From positions 1 through 36,206 of the forward strand of contig CANQNH010000008.1 in the NCBI GenBank assembly GCA_947625165.1: a stretch of 36,206 bases of DNA, written 5' to 3'. This DNA comes from an uncultured Clostridia bacterium (GTDB taxonomy: Bacteria > Bacillota > Clostridia > Christensenellales > UBA1242). The position numbers and the translations under genes were made by a program. Position 1 is the first letter of the stretch, and every line of letters starts with the position of its first letter. Under the pieces are notes generated by a model, which saw only the letters and a program-made list of their open reading frames with translations, was not told the DNA's origin and searched no databases. Shown one piece after another: positions 1-7,205 of the stretch.

Positions 1-1
1 C

Positions 2-283
2 GGGCTTGACAAGTTTTTGACGGATATGATTTCAATGCTTTCACCACAAGGGCGCGGAGTGGTGCTTTCGTTTCACAGTTTGGAGGACAGAATTGTGAAA
101 CAAGTTTTCAAGACGGAAAGCACCGATTGTTTGTGCCCGCCAAAGACGCCAATTTGCATATGTGGACACAAAGCGCGCGTGTTTCTTGTGAACAGAAAAC
201 CGATTGTGGCGTCAGAGGATGAGCAGCGGCAAAACAGCCGAAGCACATCGGCAAAACTGAGGATTGTTGAGAGAAAATCATAA
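2..283 (+). CDS. rsmH: 16S rRNA (cytosine1402-N4)-methyltransferase RsmH, C-terminal part
   Basis: The reading frame is open from the left edge, so only the last ~93 residues are present. They contain the RsmH/MraW hallmark SFHSLEDRIVKQ, followed by the Cys-rich CLCPPKTPICICG stretch and the NRKPIVASEDE...NSRSTSAKLRIVE tail that ends the family. The enzyme uses SAM to methylate N4 of C1402 in the decoding site of 16S rRNA. Its position directly before an FtsL-position protein and a division transpeptidase is the classic division/cell-wall cluster order. The TAA stop is at 281-283. The only truncation is the window edge. Confidence 0.95.
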   Translation, partial: GLDKFLTDMISMLSPQGRGVVLSFHSLEDRIVKQVFKTESTDCLCPPKTPICICGHKARVFLVNRKPIVASEDEQRQNSRSTSAKLRIVERKS

Positions 284-309
284 AAAGCAAAGGAAGGAGA
301 ATATGATAT

Positions 310-1167
310 ATGGACAGACTTTTTGCTGAAACGCAGACCGAAAAAGAGGTTGAAAAGAAAGAAGTCAATCAGGCTTTGTCAAGCGCGGTGGAAGTTCCAA
401 AACGAAAGCAGGCGAACGAGAAAAATGACAATGCTTTTTCCTTTGAGAGCGAAACTTTTTCTGCAGAAGAGTTGAGCGAAGAACCCGAGCAAAAGGTTGA
501 GGAAAGTTCTCCAACCATCAAAGAGTTGCAGGAAAAGCAAAAAGCGGAGGAGGCATCGGCGCAAAGCGCATATCTAAATTCGCTTGAAAACATCACGGTT
601 GCGGAGTTTTTGCAGCGAGAGCAAGAAAAAGACGCCAAAGCGTTTGAAAAAGAGAAAGATGCCTTGATTGAAAAACTCTATCAACCCACATCTGTGCCAG
701 AGCAAGAGAACATCACCGCGCAAGCAGAAAGTCAAGCCGCGCAGCAGAAAATGCAACAACAAAGCGCGGGGGTCATTGAAAAACCCAACTATGATTTTTT
801 GGAAGAGAACAAAAAAATTGTCAAACTGACAAGAAGGGGCAGTGAAAAGAAAAAATCCTCAAAAAAACTTTCAAGCAAAGCGGCAGGCATTATGCTTGCG
901 TGCGCGCTTGGAGCAAGTTCGGTGGTGTGTGTTGCCAATGTGGCTCTGATTGACCAAATGAGTGCAAGTTATTTCGAAATTGGCGAAACCTACAAGGTGA
1001 ATTTGGCGAAATATCTCAAAAAAATCAGCAATCTTGACGCCACAAAAAAGAGTATGCAGTTCTTGGAAACCTACCCTGAGGACATCTTGGACGCCGGCGA
1101 TGTGGGGCAGTTTTCAAATTGGTTTGACAGATTGTGCAATTTCATAGCGGGGTTGTTTGGAGGTTGA
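310..1167 (+). CDS. FtsL-position single-pass membrane protein with long acidic cytoplasmic region
   Basis: 285 residues. The ATG at 310 has GGAGA at 296-300; the ATG at 303 is in another frame and closes after 8 codons. Residues 1-~185 are highly charged (Glu/Lys/Gln-rich, probably coiled coil or disordered). One membrane segment lies at about 191-212, preceded by a Lys-rich stretch, so the N terminus should be cytoplasmic. About 70 residues are outside and end in a Gly-rich hydrophobic tail. The gene sits 26 nt after rsmH and 3 nt before the transpeptidase, exactly where ftsL lies. FtsL bridges FtsB/DivIC and the FtsWI complex, but typical FtsL is ~100-120 residues with a leucine-zipper ectodomain. 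I see no clear sequence match, so an FtsL role is inferred from position and topology only. Confidence 0.75.
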   Translation: MDRLFAETQTEKEVEKKEVNQALSSAVEVPKRKQANEKNDNAFSFESETFSAEELSEEPEQKVEESSPTIKELQEKQKAEEASAQSAYLNSLENITVAEFLQREQEKDAKAFEKEKDALIEKLYQPTSVPEQENITAQAESQAAQQKMQQQSAGVIEKPNYDFLEENKKIVKLTRRGSEKKKSSKKLSSKAAGIMLACALGASSVVCVANVALIDQMSASYFEIGETYKVNLAKYLKKISNLDATKKSMQFLETYPEDILDAGDVGQFSNWFDRLCNFIAGLFGG

Positions 1168-1170
1168 TTT

Positions 1171-3066
1171 TTGGAAAAACCCTACACCCTACATTCTTTG
1201 CAAAAACGGATTAAAGCCATCTTTTTGGTGCTGCTGATTTTGACGCTGTCGCTCACCGTTCGGCTGTTTGTTGTTCAGGTGATTGATGGAAAAAAACTTC
1301 AAATCAGAGCCACTGACCAGTGGACGAGAGACCTTTCTCTTGTTGCGCCAAGGGGTGACTTTTTTGATGCGACAGGCGACAGTCTGGCTGTGTCCTACAC
1401 GACCTATGATGTCTATGTTCGTGGCCGCGAGGTTGCCGATGCCAACGCGGTTGCCGCCAAGCTTTCCGAAATTTTGGATTTGGATTTTGAGAAAACTCTT
1501 GGCAAAGTTTCGCGCAAAAACATCAGCGAGGTGCTGATAAAAATGCAGGTTGAGGGCGAAGTTGCGGAGAAAATTTATGCCGAAAATCTTGACGGGGTCT
1601 ATTTTGCGGAAAATGTGGGCAGATATTATGTCTATGGCAACCTCATGACGCAACTTTTGGGGTTCACCTCTCTTGACAATGTTGGGCAGGCGGGGTTGGA
1701 GGCCTATTTGGACACATATCTGAAAGGTGTTGACGGTTTTTCCTATGTGCAAAGCGACCTTCAAGGCAAGGAAATTGGCGGAAAGTTGCGATATTATGTC
1801 AGCGGAACGGCGGGCAACGATGTGACACTGACTGCAAACAGCAAAATCCAAATCATCTTGGAACGAGTGCTTGAAAATGCCTATGCACAGCAGAAAGCAA
1901 AGGGCGTGACGGGCATTGTGATGAACGCCAAAACAAGCGAGGTGCTGGCAATCTCGTCAAAGCCGAGTTTTGACCTCAACCAGCCACCGCGAACCGACCT
2001 GCAAGCGCTGTTTGACCAATCCAAAATGAAGGCGGTCACGGACACCTATGAGCCAGGTTCAACCTTCAAAATTCTCACACTTGCGGCGGCACTTGAAGCG
2101 GGAGTTGTTTCGCTTGACGACAGGTTTTATTGCCCCGGTTTTCGCGTTATTGACGGGCAACGCATAAAGTGTTGGAAAAGCATAGGTCACGGCAGCCAAA
2201 CGCTTACAGAGGCTTTTGCAAATTCGTGCAACTGTTGTTTTATGGACCTTGCACTTCGGCTGGGCGTGGACAGGTTTTATGCCTATATGGAAAAGTTTGG
2301 ACTTGGGCAGAAAACGGGCATCACAATCAAGGGTGAAAGTTCCGGCATTTTGATGCCAAAAAAGAGTGTCAAAAATGTTGATTTGGCAAGAATGGGCTTT
2401 GGGCACGCAATCGCAGTGACACCAATCCAACTTTTGTCGATTGTGGCAGGCATAACGGGCGGCGGCGTTTGGAAAACCCCGACTGTGATTGGCGAAATCA
2501 AAGATGCCTATGGCAAAACCACTTTCAAGCCGCAGGTCAAAATGCGCAGAATTGTCAGCGAAAAAACCAGCAAAACGGTCAACCAACTTTTGCAGAAGGC
2601 GGAAAACAAACAAAAGGATTTCTCTTTTGTGGAGGGCTATAATGTTGGCGGAAAAACAGGCACAGCGCAGAAATATGGCGAAAACGGTCAGATTGCGCAG
2701 GGGAAATATATCTCAAGTTTCATTGGCATCTATCCCGCCGACAATCCGGACTATCTTTTTATGATTTTGGTTGACGAGGCAAGTGCGGGCGCATATTATG
2801 GCTCGTTGGTGGCAGCACCATATGGCAAAGCGTTTTTTGAAGAGTTGTTTGAGTTTTTTGACATTCCAAAAGATGACGAAACCGTGACTGTGGAAAAAGT
2901 TGTGATGCCGCAGGTGACGGGGCGCAGTCTGGCAAAAGCGATTGTGGAAATTCATCAGGCAGGTTTGGAGTGTGAAATTGACGGAAGCGGCGAAGTTGTG
3001 CTGGAACAACTCCCGCCAGCAGGCACAATGCTCAATCGTGGAGACACGGTTTTGCTTGTCACGTGA
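1171..3066 (+). CDS. ftsI: Division penicillin-binding protein (FtsI/PBP2B/SpoVD type) with PASTA domain
   Basis: 631 residues. It starts at TTG 1171, with GGAGG at 1159-1163 overlapping the end of the preceding gene. The N-terminal anchor is at about 16-36, followed by the class B dimerisation domain (VAPRGDFFDATG near 59-70). The transpeptidase domain has all three catalytic motifs: S297-T-F-K300, S352-C-N354 and K495-T-G497. One C-terminal PASTA domain (about 572-631) begins VVMPQVTGRSLAKA. Class B PBPs cross-link septal peptidoglycan outside the membrane with FtsW. PASTA domains are typical of Gram-positive PBP2x/PBP2B and of sporulation SpoVD. Whether this is the vegetative enzyme or SpoVD cannot be told from the sequence alone; the operon position favours division. 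The catalytic motifs are intact. Confidence 0.95.
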   Translation: MEKPYTLHSLQKRIKAIFLVLLILTLSLTVRLFVVQVIDGKKLQIRATDQWTRDLSLVAPRGDFFDATGDSLAVSYTTYDVYVRGREVADANAVAAKLSEILDLDFEKTLGKVSRKNISEVLIKMQVEGEVAEKIYAENLDGVYFAENVGRYYVYGNLMTQLLGFTSLDNVGQAGLEAYLDTYLKGVDGFSYVQSDLQGKEIGGKLRYYVSGTAGNDVTLTANSKIQIILERVLENAYAQQKAKGVTGIVMNAKTSEVLAISSKPSFDLNQPPRTDLQALFDQSKMKAVTDTYEPGSTFKILTLAAALEAGVVSLDDRFYCPGFRVIDGQRIKCWKSIGHGSQTLTEAFANSCNCCFMDLALRLGVDRFYAYMEKFGLGQKTGITIKGESSGILMPKKSVKNVDLARMGFGHAIAVTPIQLLSIVAGITGGGVWKTPTVIGEIKDAYGKTTFKPQVKMRRIVSEKTSKTVNQLLQKAENKQKDFSFVEGYNVGGKTGTAQKYGENGQIAQGKYISSFIGIYPADNPDYLFMILVDEASAGAYYGSLVAAPYGKAFFEELFEFFDIPKDDETVTVEKVVMPQVTGRSLAKAIVEIHQAGLECEIDGSGEVVLEQLPPAGTMLNRGDTVLLVT

Positions 3067-3110
3067 CAAACGAAAGCGCGTGCCGAAAAGAATGTGAAGT
3101 GAGAACGAAA

Positions 3111-3161
3111 CAAAACAAAGAAAGAGGCAGAAGAAAGGCAACTTTGTTTTGTGTGACTGCC
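3111..3161 (+). other. Alternative inverted repeats after ftsI
   Basis: Arms CAAAACAAAG (3111-3120) and CTTTGTTTTG (3142-3151) pair perfectly over 10 bp. A second pair, GGCAG (3126-3130) and CTGCC (3157-3161), interlocks with the first. There is no clean U-run, so this is not a standard terminator. It may be a 3' processing or termination structure of the ftsI transcript. The surrounding 3067-3141 tail is A/G-rich and nearly free of T. Confidence 0.4.
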
Positions 3162-3191
3162 ACCTGAAAAGAAAAAAATCAAAAATCTGTC

Positions 3192-3219
3192 TTGACAACG
3201 CCGCTGAGTGTGGTATAAT
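3192..3219 (+). promoter_or_regulatory. Promoter of the 3242 gene
   Basis: TTGACA (3192-3197), 16-nt spacer, TATAAT (3214-3219) with an extended TGG directly before the -10. The start site is predicted near 3226, so start codons upstream of this element in the same frame are ruled out. Confidence 0.9.
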
Positions 3220-3241
3220 AATTTGCAAGAGGAGTTTTGAA

Positions 3242-3643
3242 ATGAAAACAGGTGAGCAAAAGCAGAAAACAATTTTGAAAGTTGGACTTGGAATTGGGAT
3301 TTCTTCGCTTCTTTTTGGCGCGGCGTGCGGCATCACGGGGATGGTGTTGAGATATGTTGACGATGGCACAAATGAGAAAATTCAAGAGGCAACTGATGGA
3401 GTGACAATTGCAAACTTTGTTGCAGTTGGAGGACTTGCAGCAGGGACTGTTCTTGTTTCGGCAGATGGAATGTTTGAAGTGGCTTCTGATGGAATAACGG
3501 GAAACATTGCGTATGAAACACAAAACAACAATGCGGAACAAGAAGAAACAGAACTTAAAGCGGCAAAAGAAGAGAAAGTTTTGGCGAAAAATGAAACTCT
3601 CAACGCCGAAAAAGATGCCAATCGAAATGGAAGAGAACTGTAA
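3242..3643 (+). CDS. Small two-segment membrane protein, unknown function
   Basis: 133 residues. The ATG at 3242 has AGAGGAG at 3228-3234 and lies just downstream of a near-consensus promoter, which excludes the longer reading that begins at 3149. A Gly/Ala-rich hydrophobic segment spans about 11-36 and a weaker one about 54-73. The last ~50 residues are Glu/Lys/Ala/Asn-rich and probably helical or coiled. No catalytic motif or known domain is visible. It is monocistronic, with its own promoter and terminator. Function unknown. Confidence 0.8.
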   Translation: MKTGEQKQKTILKVGLGIGISSLLFGAACGITGMVLRYVDDGTNEKIQEATDGVTIANFVAVGGLAAGTVLVSADGMFEVASDGITGNIAYETQNNNAEQEETELKAAKEEKVLAKNETLNAEKDANRNGREL

Positions 3644-3646
3644 AGA

Positions 3647-3675
3647 AAACTCTGCAAAAGCGGAGTTTTTTGTTT
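3647..3675 (+). terminator. Intrinsic terminator
   Basis: AAACTCTGC, loop AAAA, GCGGAGTTT with one wobble pair, then a T-run. It begins 3 nt after the stop of the 3242 gene. Confidence 0.85.
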
Positions 3676-3710
3676 TGACAAAACGTTTTATGTTTTAAAT
3701 GCAGAAAAAG

Positions 3711-3741
3711 TTTGCTAAAAAGCGGAAAAATATAGTAAAAT
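3711..3741 (+). promoter_or_regulatory. Putative leaderless promoter of the protease gene
   Basis: TAAAAT (3736-3741) ends exactly 6 nt before the ATG at 3748. A weak -35, TTGCTA (3712-3717), lies 18 nt upstream. No SD precedes the ATG. The predicted +1 is the A of the start codon. Confidence 0.5.
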
Positions 3742-3747
3742 ATCAAT

Positions 3748-4479
3748 ATGTGGTGGACATATGTTATCATCGGTGTTGCAGCATTTTTGGCAGTGCTTTT
3801 GTGCCTTGCACTTGCAGTGGCAAGTTTTTCTTTTGACAACTATTATGAAAAATGGAAAAGCCTGAATGAAAAGCGCAATTCCTATGGCATCACAACGCTG
3901 GAATATGTTGAAAGCATAAACGAAAAATTTTTTGGCGGCAGGCTGAAAGTCACAAGATGCCGCGAGTTTGAGGACCACTATAGCACCGGCGTTATCGGTC
4001 TTTCGGCGCAAACAATGGGCTCAAACAGTTTGGCATCAATCTCCATAGTTTCGCACGAACTTGGCCACGCAAGGCAGGATTTTTCGGGCGACACACTCAA
4101 AAAGCATTGGAATATGCAGCGTGCAGGCAGAATTTGTGGGTTTTTCTTCCTTCCACTTTTGCTTGCAGGTGTGATTTTGTGCGCTCTTTGGGCGTTTGAA
4201 GTGCTTGCAGGAATGGCTTTTCTCATTATCGGTCTTGCTTGCGCGGGGGCAAGTTTGCTGATATTCTTGTTTGCGGTTGTGCTGAAATATAAAGAAATCA
4301 AAATTGAAAAAGAGGCGTCAGACTTTGCAATTGAGTTTATGCGGGAATATCTTTTGGAAATTGAAATCAAATATTGTCAAGAACTTTTGAACAGCGCTCG
4401 CTTGACCTATTGGGCAGGGCTTATTCGCACACTTTTGTCGTGGACAATGCTGACAAGCAAAACTCCAATGTTCAAGTGA
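3748..4479 (+). CDS. Membrane-embedded zinc metallopeptidase (YugP / Zn_peptidase_2-like)
   Basis: 243 residues. The N-terminal membrane segment is at about 2-27. A soluble part carries the zinc motif H103-E-L-G-H107 in the context VSHELGHARQ, as in the Zn_peptidase_2 (YugP) family. Two further membrane segments follow (about 129-151 and 153-178). Then comes KEASDFA around E189, where the family has its third-ligand region. The family is widespread in Gram-positives and its substrates are unknown. No SD is visible: the upstream bases are A/T only and a -10-like hexamer ends 6 nt before the ATG, suggesting a leaderless message. The last residues (SKTPMFK) are followed by a long A-rich tail. 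The fold assignment is good; the function is unknown. Confidence 0.85.
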   Translation: MWWTYVIIGVAAFLAVLLCLALAVASFSFDNYYEKWKSLNEKRNSYGITTLEYVESINEKFFGGRLKVTRCREFEDHYSTGVIGLSAQTMGSNSLASISIVSHELGHARQDFSGDTLKKHWNMQRAGRICGFFFLPLLLAGVILCALWAFEVLAGMAFLIIGLACAGASLLIFLFAVVLKYKEIKIEKEASDFAIEFMREYLLEIEIKYCQELLNSARLTYWAGLIRTLLSWTMLTSKTPMFK

Positions 4480-4684
4480 AAGAAGGTTTTACGCGAAGTG
4501 AAAAAAGAAAGCACTTAAAAAACAAAGACAAAAGACTGAAAGCGAGAACAACAATTTGTCCAAACAAAATTGACAAATCAAAGCGAAAAACAAAAAGCAA
4601 AAGTGGCAGCAAAATGTCTGAAAAAGCAAAGCAAAAGGCGACAGGCTGGCAAAAATCAACACAAAAAAACAAAAAAGTCAAAAC
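4480..4684 (+). other. A-rich, T-poor 3' tail
   Basis: This stretch after the protease stop is strongly A-rich and contains very few T residues (about one in ten between 4501 and 4680). It can be read as a Lys-rich frame, but no start signal or conserved pattern supports coding. It runs to the terminator at 4685, so it looks like a long unstructured 3' UTR. Confidence 0.5.
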
Positions 4685-4716
4685 AAAAAAAGAGGGGCAA
4701 ACAAGCCTTCTTTTTT
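4685..4716 (+). terminator. Terminator between convergent genes
   Basis: An A-run plus GAGGGGC, loop AAACAA, GCCTTC and six T. The stem includes a G-U wobble and one bulged G on the plus strand. It separates the protease from the minus-strand DUF1540 gene and is weaker when read on the minus strand. Confidence 0.6.
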
Positions 4717-4886
4717 CAATCTTTACTGATGAAACTTTTGCAAAAGTGAGCCTTTTCGCCGTTTGGCATAGGTTCGCCAGAGCCTTGCGAAACATCAATA
4801 ACAAGTTTGTTGCAGTTGCAACCCTTTTCGTTGTATATGCAGGTTTTCACATTGCATCTCACTCCGCTGTTGAGTTCTTCTTTCAT
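4716..4886 (-). CDS. DUF1540-type Cys-rich mini-protein
   Basis: 56 residues. It starts at the ATG at 4886, preceded by GGGAGGTG (complement of 4889-4896), so upstream in-frame starts are not needed. The pattern RCNVKTCIYNEKGC-NCNKLVIDV ... HFCKSF has the regularly spaced cysteines of DUF1540 proteins (CxVxxCxYN...C.C..I.V...C.SF). These are tiny, probably metal-binding Clostridia/Bacilli proteins of unknown role. A plus-strand Lys-rich frame covers the same bases but has no start signal; the family match and SD identify the minus strand as coding. It is convergent with the protease gene and shares its termination region. Confidence 0.85.
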   Translation of the reverse strand: MKEELNSGVRCNVKTCIYNEKGCNCNKLVIDVSQGSGEPMPNGEKAHFCKSFISKD

Positions 4887-5031
4887 AACACCTCCCGTGA
4901 CAATATTGTTTGCAAAGCAAAAAAAATCATACATCTGTCCGAAAAAGCGCAAGTTTTGTCATAAAATTGCCCAAAACCGCCGTTTTTGCATATAATTTTT
5001 TGAAATTTCATATATAATGTTGTTGAAATTG

Positions 5032-5060
5032 TTGACATTTTAAATTTTTGGGTCTAAAAT
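5032..5060 (+). promoter_or_regulatory. Promoter of the 5109 gene
   Basis: TTGACA (5032-5037), 17-nt spacer, TAAAAT (5055-5060). The predicted start near 5067 gives a ~42-nt leader. Extra TATAAT-like hexamers occur just upstream near 4991 and 5012. Confidence 0.75.
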
Positions 5061-5108
5061 TAAAGTGTAACAAAAAGATTACAAATCTTATTAAAAGGAG
5101 AATTAGAG

Positions 5109-5342
5109 ATGAAGGATATCATTAGTTTCTTTGAAAAATTGCCTCTCTGGGCAAAGATTGTTCTTGCATTGCCTGTTCTTGACGTTTGCTGGGCTGTTTA
5201 TCGTCTTTGCAGATCAATCAACAAGGGAAATGTCGTTGGCATCGTTCTTGGCGTTCTGATGCTTTTCTTCTGCCCTGCAATTGTATGGGTTCTCGACATT
5301 ATCACTCTTCTCGTGATTGGCAAGGTTATCTGGATTGACTAA
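5109..5342 (+). CDS. Small hydrophobic membrane protein
   Basis: 77 residues. The ATG at 5109 follows AAAAGGAGA near 5093-5101. It has an amphipathic start (MKDIISFFEKLPLWAK) and two membrane segments (about 16-35 and 41-74) separated by the basic loop RLCRSINKG. The LPVLD-x-x-W-x-x-YR pattern is one I recognise from small uncharacterised membrane proteins of low-GC Gram-positives; no function is known. It is monocistronic, with its own promoter and a perfect terminator. Confidence 0.8.
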   Translation: MKDIISFFEKLPLWAKIVLALPVLDVCWAVYRLCRSINKGNVVGIVLGVLMLFFCPAIVWVLDIITLLVIGKVIWID

Positions 5343-5348
5343 TTGTCT

Positions 5349-5378
5349 AAAAAAACTTCCCGTTTGGGAAGTTTTTTT
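5349..5378. terminator. Symmetrical (bidirectional) terminator
   Basis: A-run plus ACTTCCC, loop GTTT, GGGAAGT plus T-run: a perfect stem flanked by A and T runs. It can stop the 5109 gene on the plus strand and glyS on the minus strand. Confidence 0.9.
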
Positions 5379-5494
5379 ATTGTCCAAATTTGTTTGATTA
5401 TGCAAAACAATGTTGGAAGAAGTTGTGCAAAATGTTGTAGAGTTTTCAAAACATTGCTTGCAATAATAGTGATTTTCAGCAAAAAAGTTTTGCG

Positions 5495-6871
5495 TCACCA
5501 AAAAATTTTTTCATTAACATAGGCCACAAGTTCATCAACTTTCAGCCTGATTTGTTGCATTGTGTCGCGGTCACGCACCGTCACGGTGTTGTCATCCAAA
5601 GTTTGAAAATCAATTGTGACGCAGAAAGGTGTGCCGATCTCGTCTTGTCGGCGATAGCGTTTTCCGATTGAGCCTGCCTCGTCATAGTCACACATAAAGT
5701 GTTTTGAAAGCATTTCGTTGATTTCGCGTGCCTTTTCGCTCAAATTTTTCTGCAAAGGCAAAACGGCAACTTTATATGGTGCGATGGCTGGAATAAAGTG
5801 CAAAACAACACGCGTTTCGCCATCTGCAAGCACCTCTTCGTCGTATGCCTCACACAAAACCGCCAAAGTCAATCTGTCCGCACCGATGGCATACTCCACA
5901 ACGGTTGGAATAAACTTTTCGTTTGTGACAGGGTCAAGATATGCCAAACTCTTGCCGCTGAGGTTTTGATGTTGCGTCAAATCGTGCGTTGAACGATGAT
6001 GAATGCCGTTCAACTCCTCCCATCCGATTGGATATTTGAATTGAATGTCACATGCAGCCTTGGCATAGAAAGCAAGTTTGTCGTGGTCGTGAAAACGCAA
6101 ATTTTCCGCTTTCAAGCCAAGGTCCTCAGCAAATTGCAACGCTTTTTGCTTGGTTTTTTCATAGATTTCCATACTTTCTTCCGCACGACAGAATGTTTGA
6201 TGCTCCATTTGTTCAAACTCAATTGTTCGCAAAAGGAAGTTTCCCGGTGTGATTTCGTTTCGGAAAGATTTGCCGACTTGCGAAACAGAAAAAGGAAGTC
6301 TTGCGCGGGTCGTTCGCTGAACGTTCAAGAAGTTGACATAAACGCCTTGCGCTGTTTCTGGACGAAGATAAACAACATCTTTTTCTCCGTCAACCGTTCC
6401 GCGCGAGGTCTCAAACATCAATTTGAATTGTCGGATTTGTGTCCAATTAAAGTTTCCGCAGTGTGGACATTTCACTTTGTGCTCGTTGATGTAGGCTTCA
6501 AGTTCCTCATTGGTCATCGCCTCGGCTTTCACACTGCCTTTTGAATGCTCCTCAACCAAATTGTCCGCACGAAAACGCTGCTTGCAAGATTTGCAATCCA
6601 TTTTCGGATCACTGAACGCCTGAATATGCCCAGATGCCTGCCAAACATTTGGGTTCATCAAAATGTCCGCATCTGCACCATAGGAGTTTGGCTCTTCTTG
6701 CACAAACCTCTTCCACCACGCACGCTTGATGTTGTTTTTCAGTTCAACGCCAACAGGCCCAAAATCCCAAGTGTTTGCAAATCCGTTGTAGATTTCGCTT
6801 CCGGGATAGACAAACCCTCGACTTTTGCACAGGTTGACAATTTTGTCCATTGTGACTTTTGTTTTTTCCAT
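5495..6871 (-). CDS. glyS: Glycyl-tRNA synthetase, single-chain homodimeric type
   Basis: 458 residues, the usual length of the dimeric (GlyQS/eukaryote-like) class II enzyme. The start ATG (6871) has AGGAG 8 nt upstream. The N-terminal motif SRGFVYPGSEIYNGFANTWD matches the family. A four-Cys zinc ribbon is formed by CKSCKQRF and CPHCGNF. Motif 2 is FRNEITPGNFLLRTIEFEQME, and the motif 3 region holds GADRLTLAVL. The HHRSTHDLTQHQ stretch is the glycine/AMP-site segment. The C-terminal anticodon-binding domain starts near IAPYKVAVLPL. The enzyme charges tRNA-Gly. Expression is controlled by the T-box leader immediately upstream. All expected motifs are intact. Confidence 0.97.
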   Translation of the reverse strand: MEKTKVTMDKIVNLCKSRGFVYPGSEIYNGFANTWDFGPVGVELKNNIKRAWWKRFVQEEPNSYGADADILMNPNVWQASGHIQAFSDPKMDCKSCKQRFRADNLVEEHSKGSVKAEAMTNEELEAYINEHKVKCPHCGNFNWTQIRQFKLMFETSRGTVDGEKDVVYLRPETAQGVYVNFLNVQRTTRARLPFSVSQVGKSFRNEITPGNFLLRTIEFEQMEHQTFCRAEESMEIYEKTKQKALQFAEDLGLKAENLRFHDHDKLAFYAKAACDIQFKYPIGWEELNGIHHRSTHDLTQHQNLSGKSLAYLDPVTNEKFIPTVVEYAIGADRLTLAVLCEAYDEEVLADGETRVVLHFIPAIAPYKVAVLPLQKNLSEKAREINEMLSKHFMCDYDEAGSIGKRYRRQDEIGTPFCVTIDFQTLDDNTVTVRDRDTMQQIRLKVDELVAYVNEKIFW

Positions 6872-7043
6872 ATTTCAATCTCCTTTTATGCACGGGAAAA
6901 ATAAAAAATCCCTATGCGATTTTGCATAGGGGCGATTTTTCAAGACCGCTGTTCCACCCTATTTCGTGAAAAAATTCACCTTGTTTGAAAGTCTTTACGC
7001 CGACACGCGTCAGGCTCGGGAGTTGCCAATTCCGTCATAACCT
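6872..7043 (-). promoter_or_regulatory. T-box riboswitch leader of glyS, unusually compact
   Basis: The minus strand carries the T-box AGGGTGGAACAGCG (complement of 6947-6960). Its UGGA bulge is complementary to the UCCA end expected of tRNA-Gly. It is followed by a strong terminator. A small hairpin, GTGAA/TTCAC (about 6966-6979), fits stem III. GGC glycine triplets that could act as specifier occur at the complements of 7025-7027 and 6999-7001. From the predicted start (~7043) to the T-box is only about 80 nt, so stem I must be short. Uncharged tRNA-Gly should favour antitermination. Confidence 0.85.
6900..6931 (-). terminator. Regulated terminator of the T-box leader
   Basis: Perfect CCCTATGC / GCATAGGG stem (complement of 6910-6931) followed on the minus strand by ATTTTTTATTTTT. 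It lies between the T-box and the glyS SD. Confidence 0.92.
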
Positions 7044-7049
7044 AAAGGA

Positions 7050-7079
7050 AGGATAGCACAAAACAGGTGCAAAAGTCAA
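7050..7079 (-). promoter_or_regulatory. Promoter of glyS leader
   Basis: Minus strand: TTGACT (complement of 7074-7079), 18-nt spacer, TATCCT (7050-7055) preceded by an extended TGC. The start is predicted near 7043. Confidence 0.7.
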
Positions 7080-7118
7080 GTGAAAAGCAAAAACAGGCGG
7101 AAATTTTTGAAAAAGGTC

Positions 7119-7147
7119 TTGCATTTTGCATTGAATTGGTTTATAAT
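7119..7147 (+). promoter_or_regulatory. Promoter of the 7206 gene
   Basis: TTGCAT (7119-7124), 17-nt spacer, TATAAT (7142-7147). The start is predicted near 7154, which rules out the longer in-frame reading from 7080. Confidence 0.85.
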
Positions 7148-7205
7148 GTGCTTGAAGTGGTGCGCAAAACGCGTTGGCGAGCATATCACATTTAAGGAGA
7201 AAAAA

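Noticed and set aside
1189-1851. 220-codon minus-strand frame opposite the PBP gene
   Set aside because: Antisense to conserved PBP sequence; no SD or promoter.
4374-4964. 196-residue Lys-rich plus-strand frame
   Set aside because: It begins inside the protease gene, has no SD or promoter, and arises from an A-rich tail; the DUF1540 gene lies on the opposite strand.
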